Positions 45,704 to 55,943 are shown, numbered from the stretch's first letter. The stretch: DNA of 64,000 bases from an uncultured Cellulophaga sp. (GCA_947492955.1 CANLOV010000001.1:1-64000), one strand, 5' to 3'. The notes: a model not told the origin generated them from the letters alone. Translations and numbers: made by a program.

Positions 45704-46277
45704 ATTATATCCTGTTTTTTTAAAAGTAAAACAGTTAAATATACTTATTGTAGGTGGTGGTAATGTAGGTTTAGAAAAGTTAACATTTTTATTAAAATCT
45801 AGCCCAACTGCAAAAGTACAAATGGTGTCTTTAGATTTTTTACCTGCAACTTTAGCTTTAGCAAAAAAACATCATGTAAAAATTACTTTTGATGGGTATC
45901 ACGAAAAATACTTAGATGGTAAACACATGGTTGTAGCTACCACCGATAATGTTGCTGTTAACGAGCAAGTGTATCACGATTGTAGAAAACGAGATAAATT
46001 GGTTAATGTAGCAGATAATCCGCCTTATTGCGATTTTTATATGGGAGGTATTGTTACCAAGGGAAATGTAAAGGTGGCAATTTCTACCAACGGAAAATCT
46101 CCTACCACAGCAAAACGTTTGCGTCAATTTTTCGAAGATGTAATTCCGGAAAATATAGACGATTTAGTAAAAAACTTAAACGAGTTTAGAAAAACAATTA
46201 AGGGCGATTTTGAAGAAAAAGTAGAAACCTTAAATGAGTTTACAAAAGGATTAGTTAATAAAAAAAGTAACGAATAA
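45690..46277 (+). CDS. Siroheme synthase NAD-dependent dehydrogenase/ferrochelatase (CysG-N/Met8 type)
   Basis: 195 residues from the ATG at 45690, overlapping the kinase by 14 bases. NAD-binding ILIVGGGNVGLEKLTFLL (~18-35), VVATTDN, and VNVADNPPYCDFYMGGIVTKGNVKVAISTNGKSPTTAKRLR, matching precorrin-2 dehydrogenase/sirohydrochlorin ferrochelatase. It makes siroheme for NirB. The uroporphyrinogen methyltransferase that supplies precorrin-2 is not in the window. Confidence 0.92.
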   Translation: MEKNELYPVFLKVKQLNILIVGGGNVGLEKLTFLLKSSPTAKVQMVSLDFLPATLALAKKHHVKITFDGYHEKYLDGKHMVVATTDNVAVNEQVYHDCRKRDKLVNVADNPPYCDFYMGGIVTKGNVKVAISTNGKSPTTAKRLRQFFEDVIPENIDDLVKNLNEFRKTIKGDFEEKVETLNEFTKGLVNKKSNE

Positions 46278-46296
46278 TTTGAAAACAGAAAACTAC

Positions 46297-47478
46297 ATGG
46301 TCTCTGTAGAAGAGGGTATTGCGTTGGTAAATGAGCATACAGGTACAGGCAATGTAATTACAAAACCTACCCAAGAAGTTTTAGGTTATGTATTGGCTAA
46401 AGACATACATACGCCTATTAATTTACCTCCTTTTGCAAACTCGGCTATGGATGGTTATGCTGTAAAGTTACATAAGAGTTTAAGCTATAATTTATTAGGA
46501 GAGGTAAAGGCAGGAGACAATAAAAACCCTGTTTTAAAAGCAGGAGAAGCGGTTCGTATTTTCACTGGGGCAATGGTACCAGAAAGTGCAGACGCCGTTA
46601 TTATGCAAGAGAAAGTAACAGCAGCAGAAAAAAGTATTCAATTACAAGAGAATCCTAATAAAGGAGCCAACATTAGACCTTTAGGAGAGCAATTAGCTAA
46701 AGGAGCATTAGCTTTAAAAAAAGGAACTAAATTATCGCCTGCCGCTATTGCTTTTATAGCAGGTATGGGCTTAACACATGTAGATGTTTACCAAAAGCCT
46801 AAAGTTGGGATTGTAGTAACAGGAAACGAATTGGTTACCGCAGGAAACCCTTTAGAAGACGGACAAATTTATGAAGGGAATTCTATAATGCTTAAAACAG
46901 CATTAGAACAATCTGGGATAATAGAAAATACAATATATAGGGTTAAAGATAATTATAAGGCAACATGTAGTGTTATAGCAAAAGCATTACAAGAAAACGA
47001 TATTTTGTTGCTTAGTGGCGGAATATCTGTTGGCGATCATGATTATGTATATGATGCATTGCAGGAGCAAAATATTGCATCTGTTTTTTATAAGGTGAAA
47101 CAAAAACCAGGGAAGCCTTTGTTTTTTGCAAAAAAAGACGAAAAATTAATTTTTGCCCTACCAGGGAATCCGGCATCTGCACTTACTTGTTTTTATGGCT
47201 ATGTATATCCTGCGCTAAAAAAAGTAATGGGAAATGCATTTAAAGGCTTAGTAGCACAACATCTACCAATTACACAATCTATACATAACAAATTTGGAAG
47301 AGCTTTATTTTTAAAAGCAATGATAAATAACAAAGGAGAAGTAAGTTCTTTAGAAGGGCAAAGTTCTGCAATGTTATCCTCATACGCAGTCGCTAATGCT
47401 TTAATATACATACCAGCAGAGGTAGAAAATGTAGAAAAAGGAAGTTTGGTAAAAACCTTGTTGTTGCCTACTAGTTAA
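46297..47478 (+). CDS. moeA: Molybdopterin molybdenumtransferase MoeA
   Basis: 393 residues from the ATG at 46297 (TTG at 46279 would add six residues). MoeA motifs: NSAMDGYAV, IFTGAMVPESADAVIMQE, VGIVVTGNELV, LLSGGISVGDHDYV and KPGKPLFFAKK. It inserts molybdate into adenylylated molybdopterin to form Moco for the nitrate reductase. It sits in a run with MoaE and MoaC-MoaB, separated from the siroheme gene by only ~20 bases. Confidence 0.95.
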   Translation: MVSVEEGIALVNEHTGTGNVITKPTQEVLGYVLAKDIHTPINLPPFANSAMDGYAVKLHKSLSYNLLGEVKAGDNKNPVLKAGEAVRIFTGAMVPESADAVIMQEKVTAAEKSIQLQENPNKGANIRPLGEQLAKGALALKKGTKLSPAAIAFIAGMGLTHVDVYQKPKVGIVVTGNELVTAGNPLEDGQIYEGNSIMLKTALEQSGIIENTIYRVKDNYKATCSVIAKALQENDILLLSGGISVGDHDYVYDALQEQNIASVFYKVKQKPGKPLFFAKKDEKLIFALPGNPASALTCFYGYVYPALKKVMGNAFKGLVAQHLPITQSIHNKFGRALFLKAMINNKGEVSSLEGQSSAMLSSYAVANALIYIPAEVENVEKGSLVKTLLLPTS

Positions 47479-47489
47479 GTTTTAAAATT

Positions 47490-47933
47490 ATGGAGAAAAA
47501 GAAAATTAAAAATGTATTTGTACAAGGAGCTATTTCTCCTGTATTTATTGGAGAATCAATAGCAAAGCATCAATCTAAAACAACAATAGGCGCGCACGAT
47601 ATTTTTTTAGGTCAGGTACGGGCAGATGTTATAGAAGGAAAAACAGTAGCGGCTATAGAATATACAGCTTATGAGGAAATGGCCAATCAGAAATTTCATG
47701 AAATAAGAGAGGCTACTTTTGAAAAGTTTGAACTAAATTGTATGCACATATACCATAGTTTGGGACCTGTAAAGGCAGGAGAACTATGTTTGTTTGTATT
47801 TGCATCATCACCACATAGAAAAGAAGTTTTTAGAGCTATAGAATATATTGTAGAAGAAATAAAACAACAAGTTCCTATTTTTGGTAAAGAGCTTTTTGAA
47901 GACGAATCGTACCAATGGAAAGTAAATAAATAG
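47490..47933 (+). CDS. moaE: Molybdopterin synthase catalytic subunit MoaE
   Basis: 147 residues, normal length. GQVRADVIEGKTVAAIEYTAYEEMA at ~45-70, HIYHSLGPVKAGELCLFVFASSPHRKEVFRA (~90-120) and the terminal PIFGKELFEDESYQWK, in which the family's catalytic lysines occur. It transfers sulfur from MoaD-thiocarboxylate to precursor Z. No MoaD gene is visible in the window. Third Moco gene of the run. Confidence 0.95.
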   Translation: MEKKKIKNVFVQGAISPVFIGESIAKHQSKTTIGAHDIFLGQVRADVIEGKTVAAIEYTAYEEMANQKFHEIREATFEKFELNCMHIYHSLGPVKAGELCLFVFASSPHRKEVFRAIEYIVEEIKQQVPIFGKELFEDESYQWKVNK

Positions 47934-47936
47934 TAA

Positions 47937-48845
47937 ATGGTAGATATTACACATAAAAGCGCCACATTAAGAGTAGCAGTAGCACAAGCAATTGTAAAAG
48001 TAAGTGCGCAAGAGACCATAGATGCTATTAAAAATAATACTGTACCTAAAGGCGATGTTTTTGCAGCTAGTAAAGCAGCAGGCTTATTAGGAGTTAAAAA
48101 AACAGCAGATTTATTGCCAGATTGCCACCCTATGCCCATTGAGTATACGGCAATTGACTATGAAATTAATGGCTTAGAAATAAAGGTTCTTATTACCGTA
48201 AAAACCATTTATAAAACAGGAGTGGAGGTAGAAGCCATGCATGGTGCAAGTATTGTTGCATTAAATATGTACGATATGTTAAAGCCTATAGATAAAGGAG
48301 TAGAAATACACCATATAAAACTCTTAGAGAAAAAAGGAGGAAAATCTAGCTATCAAAATCAGTATAAAGACGGTTTAAAATTTGCAGTGGTAGTATGTTC
48401 AGATACTATATCGGCAGGTAAAAAAGAAGATAGAGCTGGTAAAGCAATAATGGCTAAATTAAAAAGTCTGGGTTTAAAAACGTCTCACTACGTAATAATT
48501 CCAGATGAGGTTACAGACATACAAGAAAAAGTAAACGAGTTTGTAGCTAAGGATATAGATGTTGTTATTTATACAGGCGGGACAGGCTTATCGGAACGCG
48601 ATGTAACCCCGGAAGCATTATTACCATTACTAGACCGTAGAATTCCAGGGATAGAAGAAGCTATTAGAGATTACGGGCAACAACGTATGCCTTATGCTAT
48701 GCTTTCTAGAAGTGTTGCAGGGACTATAAAAGATACTTTGGTTTTAGCATTACCAGGTTCTACCAATGGAGCAAAAGAATCTATGGATGCTATTTTTCCG
48801 CATGTATTACACAGTTTTAAAGTGTTAAAAGGCTGGCAGCACTAG
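47937..48845 (+). CDS. moaCB: Bifunctional MoaC-MoaB (Mog-like) molybdenum cofactor protein
   Basis: 302 residues in two fused domains. The N-terminal ~145 residues are MoaC, cyclic pyranopterin monophosphate synthase (VDITHKSATLRVAVAQA ... LLPDCHPMPIEYTAIDYE ... VEAMHGASIVALNMYDM). The C-terminal ~150 residues are MoaB/Mog, molybdopterin adenylyltransferase (AVVVCSDTISAGKKEDRAG ... VIYTGGTGLSERDVTPEA ... LALPGSTNGAKE). MoaA, the partner of MoaC, is not in the window. The gene follows MoaE by 3 bases. Confidence 0.95.
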   Translation: MVDITHKSATLRVAVAQAIVKVSAQETIDAIKNNTVPKGDVFAASKAAGLLGVKKTADLLPDCHPMPIEYTAIDYEINGLEIKVLITVKTIYKTGVEVEAMHGASIVALNMYDMLKPIDKGVEIHHIKLLEKKGGKSSYQNQYKDGLKFAVVVCSDTISAGKKEDRAGKAIMAKLKSLGLKTSHYVIIPDEVTDIQEKVNEFVAKDIDVVIYTGGTGLSERDVTPEALLPLLDRRIPGIEEAIRDYGQQRMPYAMLSRSVAGTIKDTLVLALPGSTNGAKESMDAIFPHVLHSFKVLKGWQH

Positions 48846-48856
48846 CTTATATAAAT

Positions 48857-49576
48857 ATGCTAAAAAGAATATTATATTTTTTAATTATACTATTTGTTTT
48901 TTCATCTTGTGTGTTTATGGATGGAGGATTAAGAGGGCATTGGCATGAATTTAGCATAGGAAATAATGAATTAAATCATTGTTATATAATTTCAGATTCA
49001 ACAGTTAATACTAATAAATATACGTTAGGTGGAATTTATAAAATAAAGAATGCAAATTTATCAGAAGTTGCAAAGCCTATGTATTATAAAGGCGAAGATT
49101 TATATGAAACTATTTATACAAAAGATACCATTCAATTTAATGACTCTATAATATGGGTTAAACAAAAAAATGACATAGAAACGTTTGTATGTGATTTTTC
49201 TGCTGGACTTAAATTAAATATTGCTCCTTTTGAGACTAATTCAATCAATTTTGATTTAGAAGAAAAGGATATAAACATGGTACTTTATGTTGGAAAGGTA
49301 AAAAAACACTTTTTAGAAGAATCAGAAAGTGTCTATTCTATTCAACTTAATGATAAATTAGCGCCTATTGATAAGGTATTAGAATTTCTTTTATGTATTC
49401 ACTGCGATAATAAATCTATGAATATTGCGATTAAAATGGATAAAAATACTCCTGTTTCATTTATAAAAAAGTTAGAAAACGAAATTATAGGAGAAGGTAT
49501 ATTTAGAAGAAATCAAATCTATTATTTAGTAATTAATCCAAAGAAGAAAATCCATGGATATAATAATTATTATTAA
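48857..49576 (+). CDS. Hypothetical lipoprotein
   Basis: 239 residues with a lipoprotein signal (LIILFVFSSC, Cys18). The mature part is mixed alpha/beta without a recognised family; the last ~60 residues (APIDKVLEFLLCIHCDNKSMNIAIKMDKNTPV...) have an ExbD-like feel, too weak to name. It follows MoaCB by 11 bp and precedes a terminator, so it may be co-transcribed with the Moco genes, though nothing links it to that pathway. Confidence 0.6.
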   Translation: MLKRILYFLIILFVFSSCVFMDGGLRGHWHEFSIGNNELNHCYIISDSTVNTNKYTLGGIYKIKNANLSEVAKPMYYKGEDLYETIYTKDTIQFNDSIIWVKQKNDIETFVCDFSAGLKLNIAPFETNSINFDLEEKDINMVLYVGKVKKHFLEESESVYSIQLNDKLAPIDKVLEFLLCIHCDNKSMNIAIKMDKNTPVSFIKKLENEIIGEGIFRRNQIYYLVINPKKKIHGYNNYY

Positions 49577-49633
49577 TTCGTAAACTATAGATGTAAAATT
49601 AGTTCCAAAGAATTGCTTTGCTCTGTAAAAAGA

Positions 49634-49660
49634 TAAAGGCATCTCTATCAGATGCCTTTA
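49634..49660 (+). terminator. Terminator at the end of the nitrate/Moco locus
   Basis: Stem TAAAGGCATCT / AGATGCCTTTA with a 5-base loop, 57 bases after the lipoprotein stop. The trailing T content is modest. Confidence 0.7.
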
Positions 49661-50133
49661 TAAGTAGGTATTAAAGTATTTGGGAGAACTTTTATTTATA
49701 TAGTAAATATACTTAAAGCCTAAACTTATTACCTGTATACTATAGTTGAATACCTTTTTTCTATAGACGAATGAATAATTTTCAATAGATAAATAAAGCT
49801 CAATGTTTCCTGTATATTAAATTTTTATCCAAGGCGTTGTAGTTTCATTTTTTTTTATTTCATTTGTTATAAGCAATTAGCTGAGCATAATGAATCGTGT
49901 TTCTATGTTTGGGTTATCGAGAATTAGGAAGTCATACTCAATAACAGCTTATAAGATAAGTCGCCAAATTTTAAAGCTAACTTCCGTGTTATCTTCAATT
50001 GTAGCAAGTCAGCACAATTATTCTTTTGTGCCTACTACTCAAAAACAAATAATTATTTAGGTATATTAATATGCTCAATACTGTATGGGCATATTTGCTG
50101 TAGAAATTCAGTTTTAATTATATACTTAAATAA
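49661..50133. other. Intergenic region with an unsupported 56-codon frame
   Basis: 470 bp between the terminator and the arginine decarboxylase. An open frame at 49890-50060 (MNRVSMFGLSRIRKSY...) is present but without supporting evidence. Nothing else is recognised. Confidence 0.3.
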
Positions 50134-51603
50134 ATGAATACTAAATATATAGATTTAATTAATCAAACTTTTAATTTCCCGCAGGAAGAATTTTCATTAC
50201 AAAAAAACCAGTTGCAATTTCATGGCATAGATTTAATGCAATTGGTAGCAAAATATGGTAGTCCGTTAAAGTTTACCTATCTGCCAAAGATTTCAGAAAA
50301 CATTAATAAGGCAAAACAATGGTTTAAAATAGCCATGGAAAAACACCAATATAAAGGCGATTACCATTATTGTTATTGTACCAAAAGCTCTCATTTTAAA
50401 GCGGTTTTAGATGAGACTTTAAAGAACAATATTCATATAGAAACTTCTTCTGCCTTTGATATTAATATTGTTGAAAAATTAAAAGAAGAAGGAAAAATTA
50501 AGAATAATACCTATGTAATTTGCAATGGGTTTAAAAGAGAAAAATACATTTCTAATATAGCTAGGTTAATTAATAATGGCCATAGAAACTGTATACCTGT
50601 TATAGATAATTATGAAGAAATAGACTTGTTATCAGAAGCTATTGATGGTACTTATGAGGTAGGAATTCGTATTGCATCAGAAGAAGAGCCAAAATTTGCA
50701 TTCTATACTTCGCGTTTAGGCATAGGGTATAAAAACATTGTACGTTTTTACAAAGACCAAATACAGGATAATAAAAAAGTGACTTTAAAAATGCTACACT
50801 TTTTTATTAATACAGGAATTAAAGACAATGCTTATTATTGGAACGAACTGGCAAAATGTTTAAAAGTTTATGTGCAATTAAAGAAAATTTGTCCGTCTTT
50901 AAATAGTTTAAATATAGGAGGAGGCTTTCCTATTAAAAACTCATTAGCCTTTGATTATGATTACCAGTACATGATAGATGAAATCATTAATCAAATAAAT
51001 ATATCTTGTAAAGAAGAAAATGTTCCTGTTCCCAACATATTTACCGAGTTTGGTAGTTTTACGGTAGGTGAAAGTGGCGGAGCTATATACCAAGTACTAC
51101 ACCAAAAACAACAAAACGATAGAGAAAAATGGAACATGATAGATTCTTCTTTTATCACTACACTACCAGATACATGGGCTATAAATAAACGTTTTGTAAT
51201 GTTACCCATAAACCGTTGGGGAGATAATTATGAACGTGTGCTCCTTGGAGGACTTACTTGTGATAGTGACGATTATTACAATAGCGAGCAACATATGAAT
51301 GCTATTTATTTACCCAATTATAAAAAAGAGGAACCTTTATACATAGGCTTTTTTAATATAGGAGCTTACCAAGAAAGTATAGGGGGGTATGGCGGACTTC
51401 AGCATTGTTTAATACCCCAGCCAAAGCATATTCTTATAGATAAAGATGAAAAAGGGAATATAGTAACTAAACTATTTAACAAAGAACAAAAGGCTGCTGA
51501 TTTTCTTAAGATTTTAGGCTTTGATGAGTATGATGAGAAAACAGAAGAAATTGCTAAAAAAATAGAACATTTAATTTCAGAACAACAATTCGTAAAAAAA
51601 TAA
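50134..51603 (+). CDS. speA: Arginine decarboxylase (PLP type III fold), biosynthetic
   Basis: 489 residues, shorter than E. coli SpeA (~630) as in other Flavobacteria. PLP-lysine region YHYCYCTKSSHF (~72-83), glycine-rich phosphate loop SLNIGGGFPIKNS and TEFGSFTVGESGG (~305-318), plus the terminal CDSDDYY and FFNIGAYQESIGGYGG motifs. It converts arginine to agmatine. The agmatinase start follows after 1 base, so the step is coupled to putrescine formation. Confidence 0.9.
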   Translation: MNTKYIDLINQTFNFPQEEFSLQKNQLQFHGIDLMQLVAKYGSPLKFTYLPKISENINKAKQWFKIAMEKHQYKGDYHYCYCTKSSHFKAVLDETLKNNIHIETSSAFDINIVEKLKEEGKIKNNTYVICNGFKREKYISNIARLINNGHRNCIPVIDNYEEIDLLSEAIDGTYEVGIRIASEEEPKFAFYTSRLGIGYKNIVRFYKDQIQDNKKVTLKMLHFFINTGIKDNAYYWNELAKCLKVYVQLKKICPSLNSLNIGGGFPIKNSLAFDYDYQYMIDEIINQINISCKEENVPVPNIFTEFGSFTVGESGGAIYQVLHQKQQNDREKWNMIDSSFITTLPDTWAINKRFVMLPINRWGDNYERVLLGGLTCDSDDYYNSEQHMNAIYLPNYKKEEPLYIGFFNIGAYQESIGGYGGLQHCLIPQPKHILIDKDEKGNIVTKLFNKEQKAADFLKILGFDEYDEKTEEIAKKIEHLISEQQFVKK

Positions 51604-51604
51604 G

Positions 51605-52546
51605 ATGAGCACAAACAAAAACTATGCAGGAATACCAGATGAATTTGCACAGTTAGAAACGGCAAAAGTAGTATTAATACCAGTGCCATATGATGGTACT
51701 AGTACTTGGGTTAAAGGATCAGACAAAGGTCCGGATGCTTTCTTAGAAGCTTCTGAAAATATGGAGTTGTATGATATAGAAACCGGGACTCAGGTATATG
51801 AACAAGGTGTTTTTTTAGCCAATGCTGTAACCGAAAATAGTTCTGCAGAAGCTATGGTAAACGAGGTTCATAAAACTACTAAAGAATATATAAAGAGAAA
51901 TAAATTTGTTACACTATTTGGTGGGGAACATTCTATTTCTATTGGTAGTATTCGTGCTTTTAATGAGTGTTTTGATAATTTAACGGTCTTACATATTGAT
52001 GCGCATGCAGATTTAAGAGCATCTTATGAAGGATCTAAGTATAACCACGCCTGTGCAGTACACGAAGCTAGCCAAACTACAAATTTAATTCAGGTAGGTA
52101 TTAGAAGCATGAGTGCTTCAGAAAAAACATTTGTAGATCAGGAGAAAATATTCTTTGCTCATGATATGGTTACCGATGAATTTTGGATGGATAAAGTTAT
52201 AGATTTATTAACCGATAATGTGTTTATAACCTTTGATCTAGATGCTTTAGACCCTTCTATAATGCCTTCTACAGGAACCCCAGAACCTGGAGGCTTATTT
52301 TGGTATGAAACGCTAGATTTTTTAAAACAGGTTTTTAAAGAAAAAAATGTGGTAGGTTTTGATATGGTAGAGCTATGCCCTAACCAAGTAGATAAATCAT
52401 CAGATTTTTTAGCAGCAAAATTATACTATAAAATGCTGAGTTATAAATTTATGGGGCAGGCATCTGAAGATAGTTATGATAATACCTATAACCTAGATTT
52501 AAAAGTACATACCAATTCGCAAAAATTTGAAAATGACAAAGTCTAA
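51605..52546 (+). CDS. speB: Agmatinase (arginase/ureohydrolase family)
   Basis: 313 residues. Mn-binding motifs are intact: FGGEHSISIG (~98-107), HIDAHADLRASYEG (~123-136) and FITFDLDALDPSIMP (~208-222). It hydrolyses agmatine to putrescine and urea. The following gene begins inside its 3' end (14-base overlap), a tight operon. Confidence 0.93.
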   Translation: MSTNKNYAGIPDEFAQLETAKVVLIPVPYDGTSTWVKGSDKGPDAFLEASENMELYDIETGTQVYEQGVFLANAVTENSSAEAMVNEVHKTTKEYIKRNKFVTLFGGEHSISIGSIRAFNECFDNLTVLHIDAHADLRASYEGSKYNHACAVHEASQTTNLIQVGIRSMSASEKTFVDQEKIFFAHDMVTDEFWMDKVIDLLTDNVFITFDLDALDPSIMPSTGTPEPGGLFWYETLDFLKQVFKEKNVVGFDMVELCPNQVDKSSDFLAAKLYYKMLSYKFMGQASEDSYDNTYNLDLKVHTNSQKFENDKV

Positions 52547-53510
52547 AGGAGAAATTTCTAATTTTATAGAAAAGTATTATTTGCATTTTAATGCTGCTGC
52601 TTTAGTAGATGCAGCAAAAGGCTACGAAGACCAGTTAAATAAGGGTGCTAAAATGTTAGTTTCTTTAGCAGGAGCCATGAGCACTGCAGAAATAGGGAAA
52701 ATATTTGCAGAAGTAATACGCCAAGATAAAGTTCAAATTATTTCATGTACCGGAGCTAATCTAGAAGAAGATATCATGAATTTAGTGGCGCACTCTCACT
52801 ACAAAAGAGTACCTAATTATAGAGATTTAACACCGCAAGATGAGTGGGATTTATTAGAAAAAGGCCTAAATAGAGTTACCGATACCTGTATACCAGAAGA
52901 AGAAGCATTTCGTAGATTACAAAAGCATATTTTTAAGATATGGAAAGATGCAGATGATGCCGGAGAAAGTTATTTACCACATGAGTTTATGTATAAATTA
53001 TTACTTTCTGGAGTATTAGAAACCTATTATGAGATAGATTTAAAAGACTCTTGGATGTATGCTGCGGCAGAGAAAAACTTACCTATTATTTGCCCAGGAT
53101 GGGAAGATAGTACTATGGGAAATATTTTTGCTTCTTATGTACTAAAAGGAGAGCTAAAGGCAAGTACCATGAAATCTGGTATAGCGTACATGACTTTCTT
53201 AGCAGATTGGTATACCCAAAATTCTGAAAACGGTATTGGGTTCTTTCAAATTGGAGGAGGTATTGCAGGAGATTTTCCTATATGCGTTGTTCCTATGTTG
53301 TACCAAGATATGGAGCGTACCAACACCCCTTTTTGGAGTTATTTTTGCCAAATAAGCGATTCTACAACAAGTTATGGCTCTTATTCTGGAGCAGTGCCTA
53401 ATGAGAAAATAACCTGGGGTAAATTAGATATACATACGCCTAAGTTTATTATAGAAAGCGATGCAACGATTGTAGCGCCATTAATTTTTGCCTACCTCTT
53501 AGATATGTAA
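52533..53510 (+). CDS. Deoxyhypusine-synthase-like protein
   Basis: 325 residues from the ATG at 52533 (TTG at 52527 also in frame). Family motifs: [19 protein letters not shown] (~43-62), [44 protein letters not shown] and the WGK segment at the C-terminus holding the active-site lysine of deoxyhypusine synthase ([10 protein letters not shown]). Bacteria lack eIF5A, so such proteins are thought to act in polyamine metabolism, for example as homospermidine-synthase-like enzymes. Its place after agmatinase, which makes putrescine, fits. Confidence 0.88.
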   Translation: MTKSKGEISNFIEKYYLHFNAAALVDAAKGYEDQLNKGAKMLVSLAGAMSTAEIGKIFAEVIRQDKVQIISCTGANLEEDIMNLVAHSHYKRVPNYRDLTPQDEWDLLEKGLNRVTDTCIPEEEAFRRLQKHIFKIWKDADDAGESYLPHEFMYKLLLSGVLETYYEIDLKDSWMYAAAEKNLPIICPGWEDSTMGNIFASYVLKGELKASTMKSGIAYMTFLADWYTQNSENGIGFFQIGGGIAGDFPICVVPMLYQDMERTNTPFWSYFCQISDSTTSYGSYSGAVPNEKITWGKLDIHTPKFIIESDATIVAPLIFAYLLDM

Positions 53511-53512
53511 TT

Positions 53513-54883
53513 ATGAAAGATTTAAAGGTAATTGGTAGTGAAGAGTGGTGTGTTTTTAAAGAATTAGGAGTTCCTGCCATAAAGGCTAGAGTAGATTCTG
53601 GTGCAAAAACATCATCTATACAAGCAAATAATATTAAGCTTTTTGAAAGAGAAGCTCAAGAATGGGTAAAGTTTGGGATAAACCCCATACAAGAAAACAG
53701 AAGTATTTCTATTAAATGTGAGGCACGTGTAATAGATAAAAGAGCGGTAAAAAGTTCATCGGGAATATCAGAAGACCGTTATGTTATAAAAACACCTATA
53801 ACTTTAGGTGATGAGGTTTTTGAGATAGAGCTTACATTAGCCAATAGAAATACAATGGAGTATCGTATGTTGTTGGGTAGAGAGGCGTTAAATAACCGCT
53901 ACATCGTTAATTCAGCAGAAAGTTATCAAATACAAAATTTTACAGAAAAAGAGATTCAGAAGAAATATGCTCATTTCTATAAAGAAAAAACAGGTTTAAA
54001 AATAGCACTTTTAGCAAGTAACCCTTCGTTATATAGTAACAAAAGAATTATGGAGGCGGGTATAGCAAGAGGTCACGAAATGGTGTTTTTAAATGTAGAA
54101 CATTCTTATATGAAGTTAGATGCTTCTTCCCCTGAAATTAGGTATAGAGGAGGTAATATTTTAAATGAGTTTGATGCTATTATACCAAGAATAAAACCAG
54201 CAGTTACCTTTTATGGTTGTGCACTTATTCGTCAGTTTTATAATTTAGGGGTGTATTGTTTAAATACTGCAGAAGCCATAACACAATCTAGAGATAAATT
54301 ATTTGCCTCACAGTTATTTGCTAAAAACGATATTCATATTCCCATAACGGGTTTTGCAAAATCTCCTTTAGATACTAAAGACCTAATAAAAATGGTAAAC
54401 GGGGCACCATTAATTATTAAGTTGTTAGAAAGCACGCAGGGTAAAGGAGTAGTTTTAGCAGAGACCAATAAAGCCGCAGAAAGTGTTATTAATGCTTTTA
54501 AAAGTGTGCAAACAAATATATTAGTTCAGGAGTTTATAAAGGAAGCCAATGGACAAGATATTAGATGTTTTGTAGTTAATGGCAAAGTAGTAGCTTCAAT
54601 GCAAAGGCAAGCAGAGAAAGGAGAATTTAGAGCCAATATTCACCAAGGCGGTAAGGCATCTGTAATTAAGATAACTGCAGAGGAAAAAAAATTAGCGATA
54701 AAAGCAGCAAAGGTTATGAATTTAGCTGTTGCTGGGGTAGATATTATACGTTCTAATAAGGGACCATTATTGCTAGAAGTAAATTCATCTCCAGGATTAG
54801 AAGGTATAGAAAATGCTACGGGAAAAGATATAGCAAATGCAATTATCATGGCAATTGAAAAAAAATTGAAGTTTAATATCTGA
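53513..54883 (+). CDS. RimB-like retropepsin domain fused to RimK-type ATP-grasp glutamate ligase
   Basis: 456 residues. The N-terminal ~140 residues are the RimB/ATP-dependent zinc protease-like domain ([20 protein letters not shown] being the retropepsin-type aspartate motif, and [11 protein letters not shown]). The C-terminal ~300 residues are RimK-like ATP-grasp ([80 protein letters not shown]). RimK adds glutamates to ribosomal protein S6 and RimB processes them; here both activities are fused. It begins 2 bases after the deoxyhypusine-like gene, so it is in the polyamine operon. Confidence 0.9.
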   Translation: MKDLKVIGSEEWCVFKELGVPAIKARVDSGAKTSSIQANNIKLFEREAQEWVKFGINPIQENRSISIKCEARVIDKRAVKSSSGISEDRYVIKTPITLGDEVFEIELTLANRNTMEYRMLLGREALNNRYIVNSAESYQIQNFTEKEIQKKYAHFYKEKTGLKIALLASNPSLYSNKRIMEAGIARGHEMVFLNVEHSYMKLDASSPEIRYRGGNILNEFDAIIPRIKPAVTFYGCALIRQFYNLGVYCLNTAEAITQSRDKLFASQLFAKNDIHIPITGFAKSPLDTKDLIKMVNGAPLIIKLLESTQGKGVVLAETNKAAESVINAFKSVQTNILVQEFIKEANGQDIRCFVVNGKVVASMQRQAEKGEFRANIHQGGKASVIKITAEEKKLAIKAAKVMNLAVAGVDIIRSNKGPLLLEVNSSPGLEGIENATGKDIANAIIMAIEKKLKFNI

Positions 54884-54940
54884 TTATTTTTAAGCTTTTG
54901 TTAGTAAAATAGTATGCATTAAAAATTGTAATTTCGTTTC

Positions 54941-55450
54941 ATGAAAAAAATAATCTTTTTTTTACTATTTCTAGTATCTCTTGTATTGTTATCATGTGGT
55001 GAACAAAAAAAAGAAGAAGAGAAAGTTGTTATTGATACTATAATAGATTTTAATGTTAAGAAACTTCCAGCAATAGGATATATTAATACCAAAGCTAAGG
55101 AAGCCATAAAAGACTGGATAGAATTTAAAGATTTTGAAACTAGTTTTGCAACCCTTTATAAATCTGAAAACAAACAAGATTTAGAAGTTGCATTAGAAGA
55201 TTTAATAGAAAAGCATAAAGTACTTACTAAATCTAAATATCCAGAGGTATTTAATAAAAACCATATTAAAAGTAGGCTTAAAGTATGCAAAGCATATATT
55301 TTAAAATTAAAAGCGGGTTTACATTATGGGCAAGAGTTACAACCTATAGCTTTAGAGTTAACAAATGCACATAATGCCTTTCTAAATCAGTTTAATGTTA
55401 CTGTAAATAGCATTATTGACCCTAGTTTATTTTTAGATTTAGATGAGTAA
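54941..55450 (+). CDS. Hypothetical lipoprotein
   Basis: 169 residues with a lipoprotein signal (LLFLVSLVLLSCGEQ, Cys19) and a charged KKKEEEK linker. The mature part is helical with charged pairs; no family recognised. It overlaps the start of the next gene by 8 bases. A possible heme- or metal-binding role cannot be supported. Confidence 0.65.
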   Translation: MKKIIFFLLFLVSLVLLSCGEQKKEEEKVVIDTIIDFNVKKLPAIGYINTKAKEAIKDWIEFKDFETSFATLYKSENKQDLEVALEDLIEKHKVLTKSKYPEVFNKNHIKSRLKVCKAYILKLKAGLHYGQELQPIALELTNAHNAFLNQFNVTVNSIIDPSLFLDLDE

Positions 55451-55943
55451 AAGAGTATTATTTTTTATTTACATACTAATAAGCGCTATTAAAGTTACAG
55501 CGCAGGAAGATACGGCTACACTTCAAATAAAAAATGTTTTAGATAATTGGCATAAAGCAGCTGCAACAGCAAATTTTGAAGCTTATTTTGATAAGATGAC
55601 AGATGATAGCGTTTTTATAGGAACAGATGCTACAGAAAATTGGCAAAATAAAGCCTTTAAAACTTTTTCTAAACCCTATTTTGATCAAGGAAAAGCTTGG
55701 AGTTTTAAAGCAGTAGAGCGAAACATATACGTTAATAAAGCAGAGGATTTTGCTTGGTTTGATGAGTTGCTAGATACGGAAATGAAACTTTGTAGAGGCT
55801 CTGGCGTTTTAAAAAAAGTAAACGGAAATTGGAAAATAGCACATTACGTATTATCTATTGCTATTCCTAATGAAAAGGTATCAGAAGTAGTGCAACTAAA
55901 AAAAGAAACGGATAGTTTACTCACTATTAAATTAGCCAAATAA
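55443..55943 (+). CDS. Secreted SnoaL/NTF2-like (DUF4440-type) protein
   Basis: 166 residues with a signal peptide (FFIYILISAIKVTAQ). The NTF2-like fold is suggested by VLDNWHKAAATANFEAYFDKMTDDSVFIGTDATENWQ, AFKTFSKPYFDQGKAWSF and GSGVLKKVNGNWKIAHYVLSIAIPNE, characteristic of DUF4440/nuclear-transport-factor-2-like proteins. The role is unknown; the family includes small-molecule binders and isomerases. Overlaps the lipoprotein gene upstream. Confidence 0.8.
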   Translation: MSKRVLFFIYILISAIKVTAQEDTATLQIKNVLDNWHKAAATANFEAYFDKMTDDSVFIGTDATENWQNKAFKTFSKPYFDQGKAWSFKAVERNIYVNKAEDFAWFDELLDTEMKLCRGSGVLKKVNGNWKIAHYVLSIAIPNEKVSEVVQLKKETDSLLTIKLAK

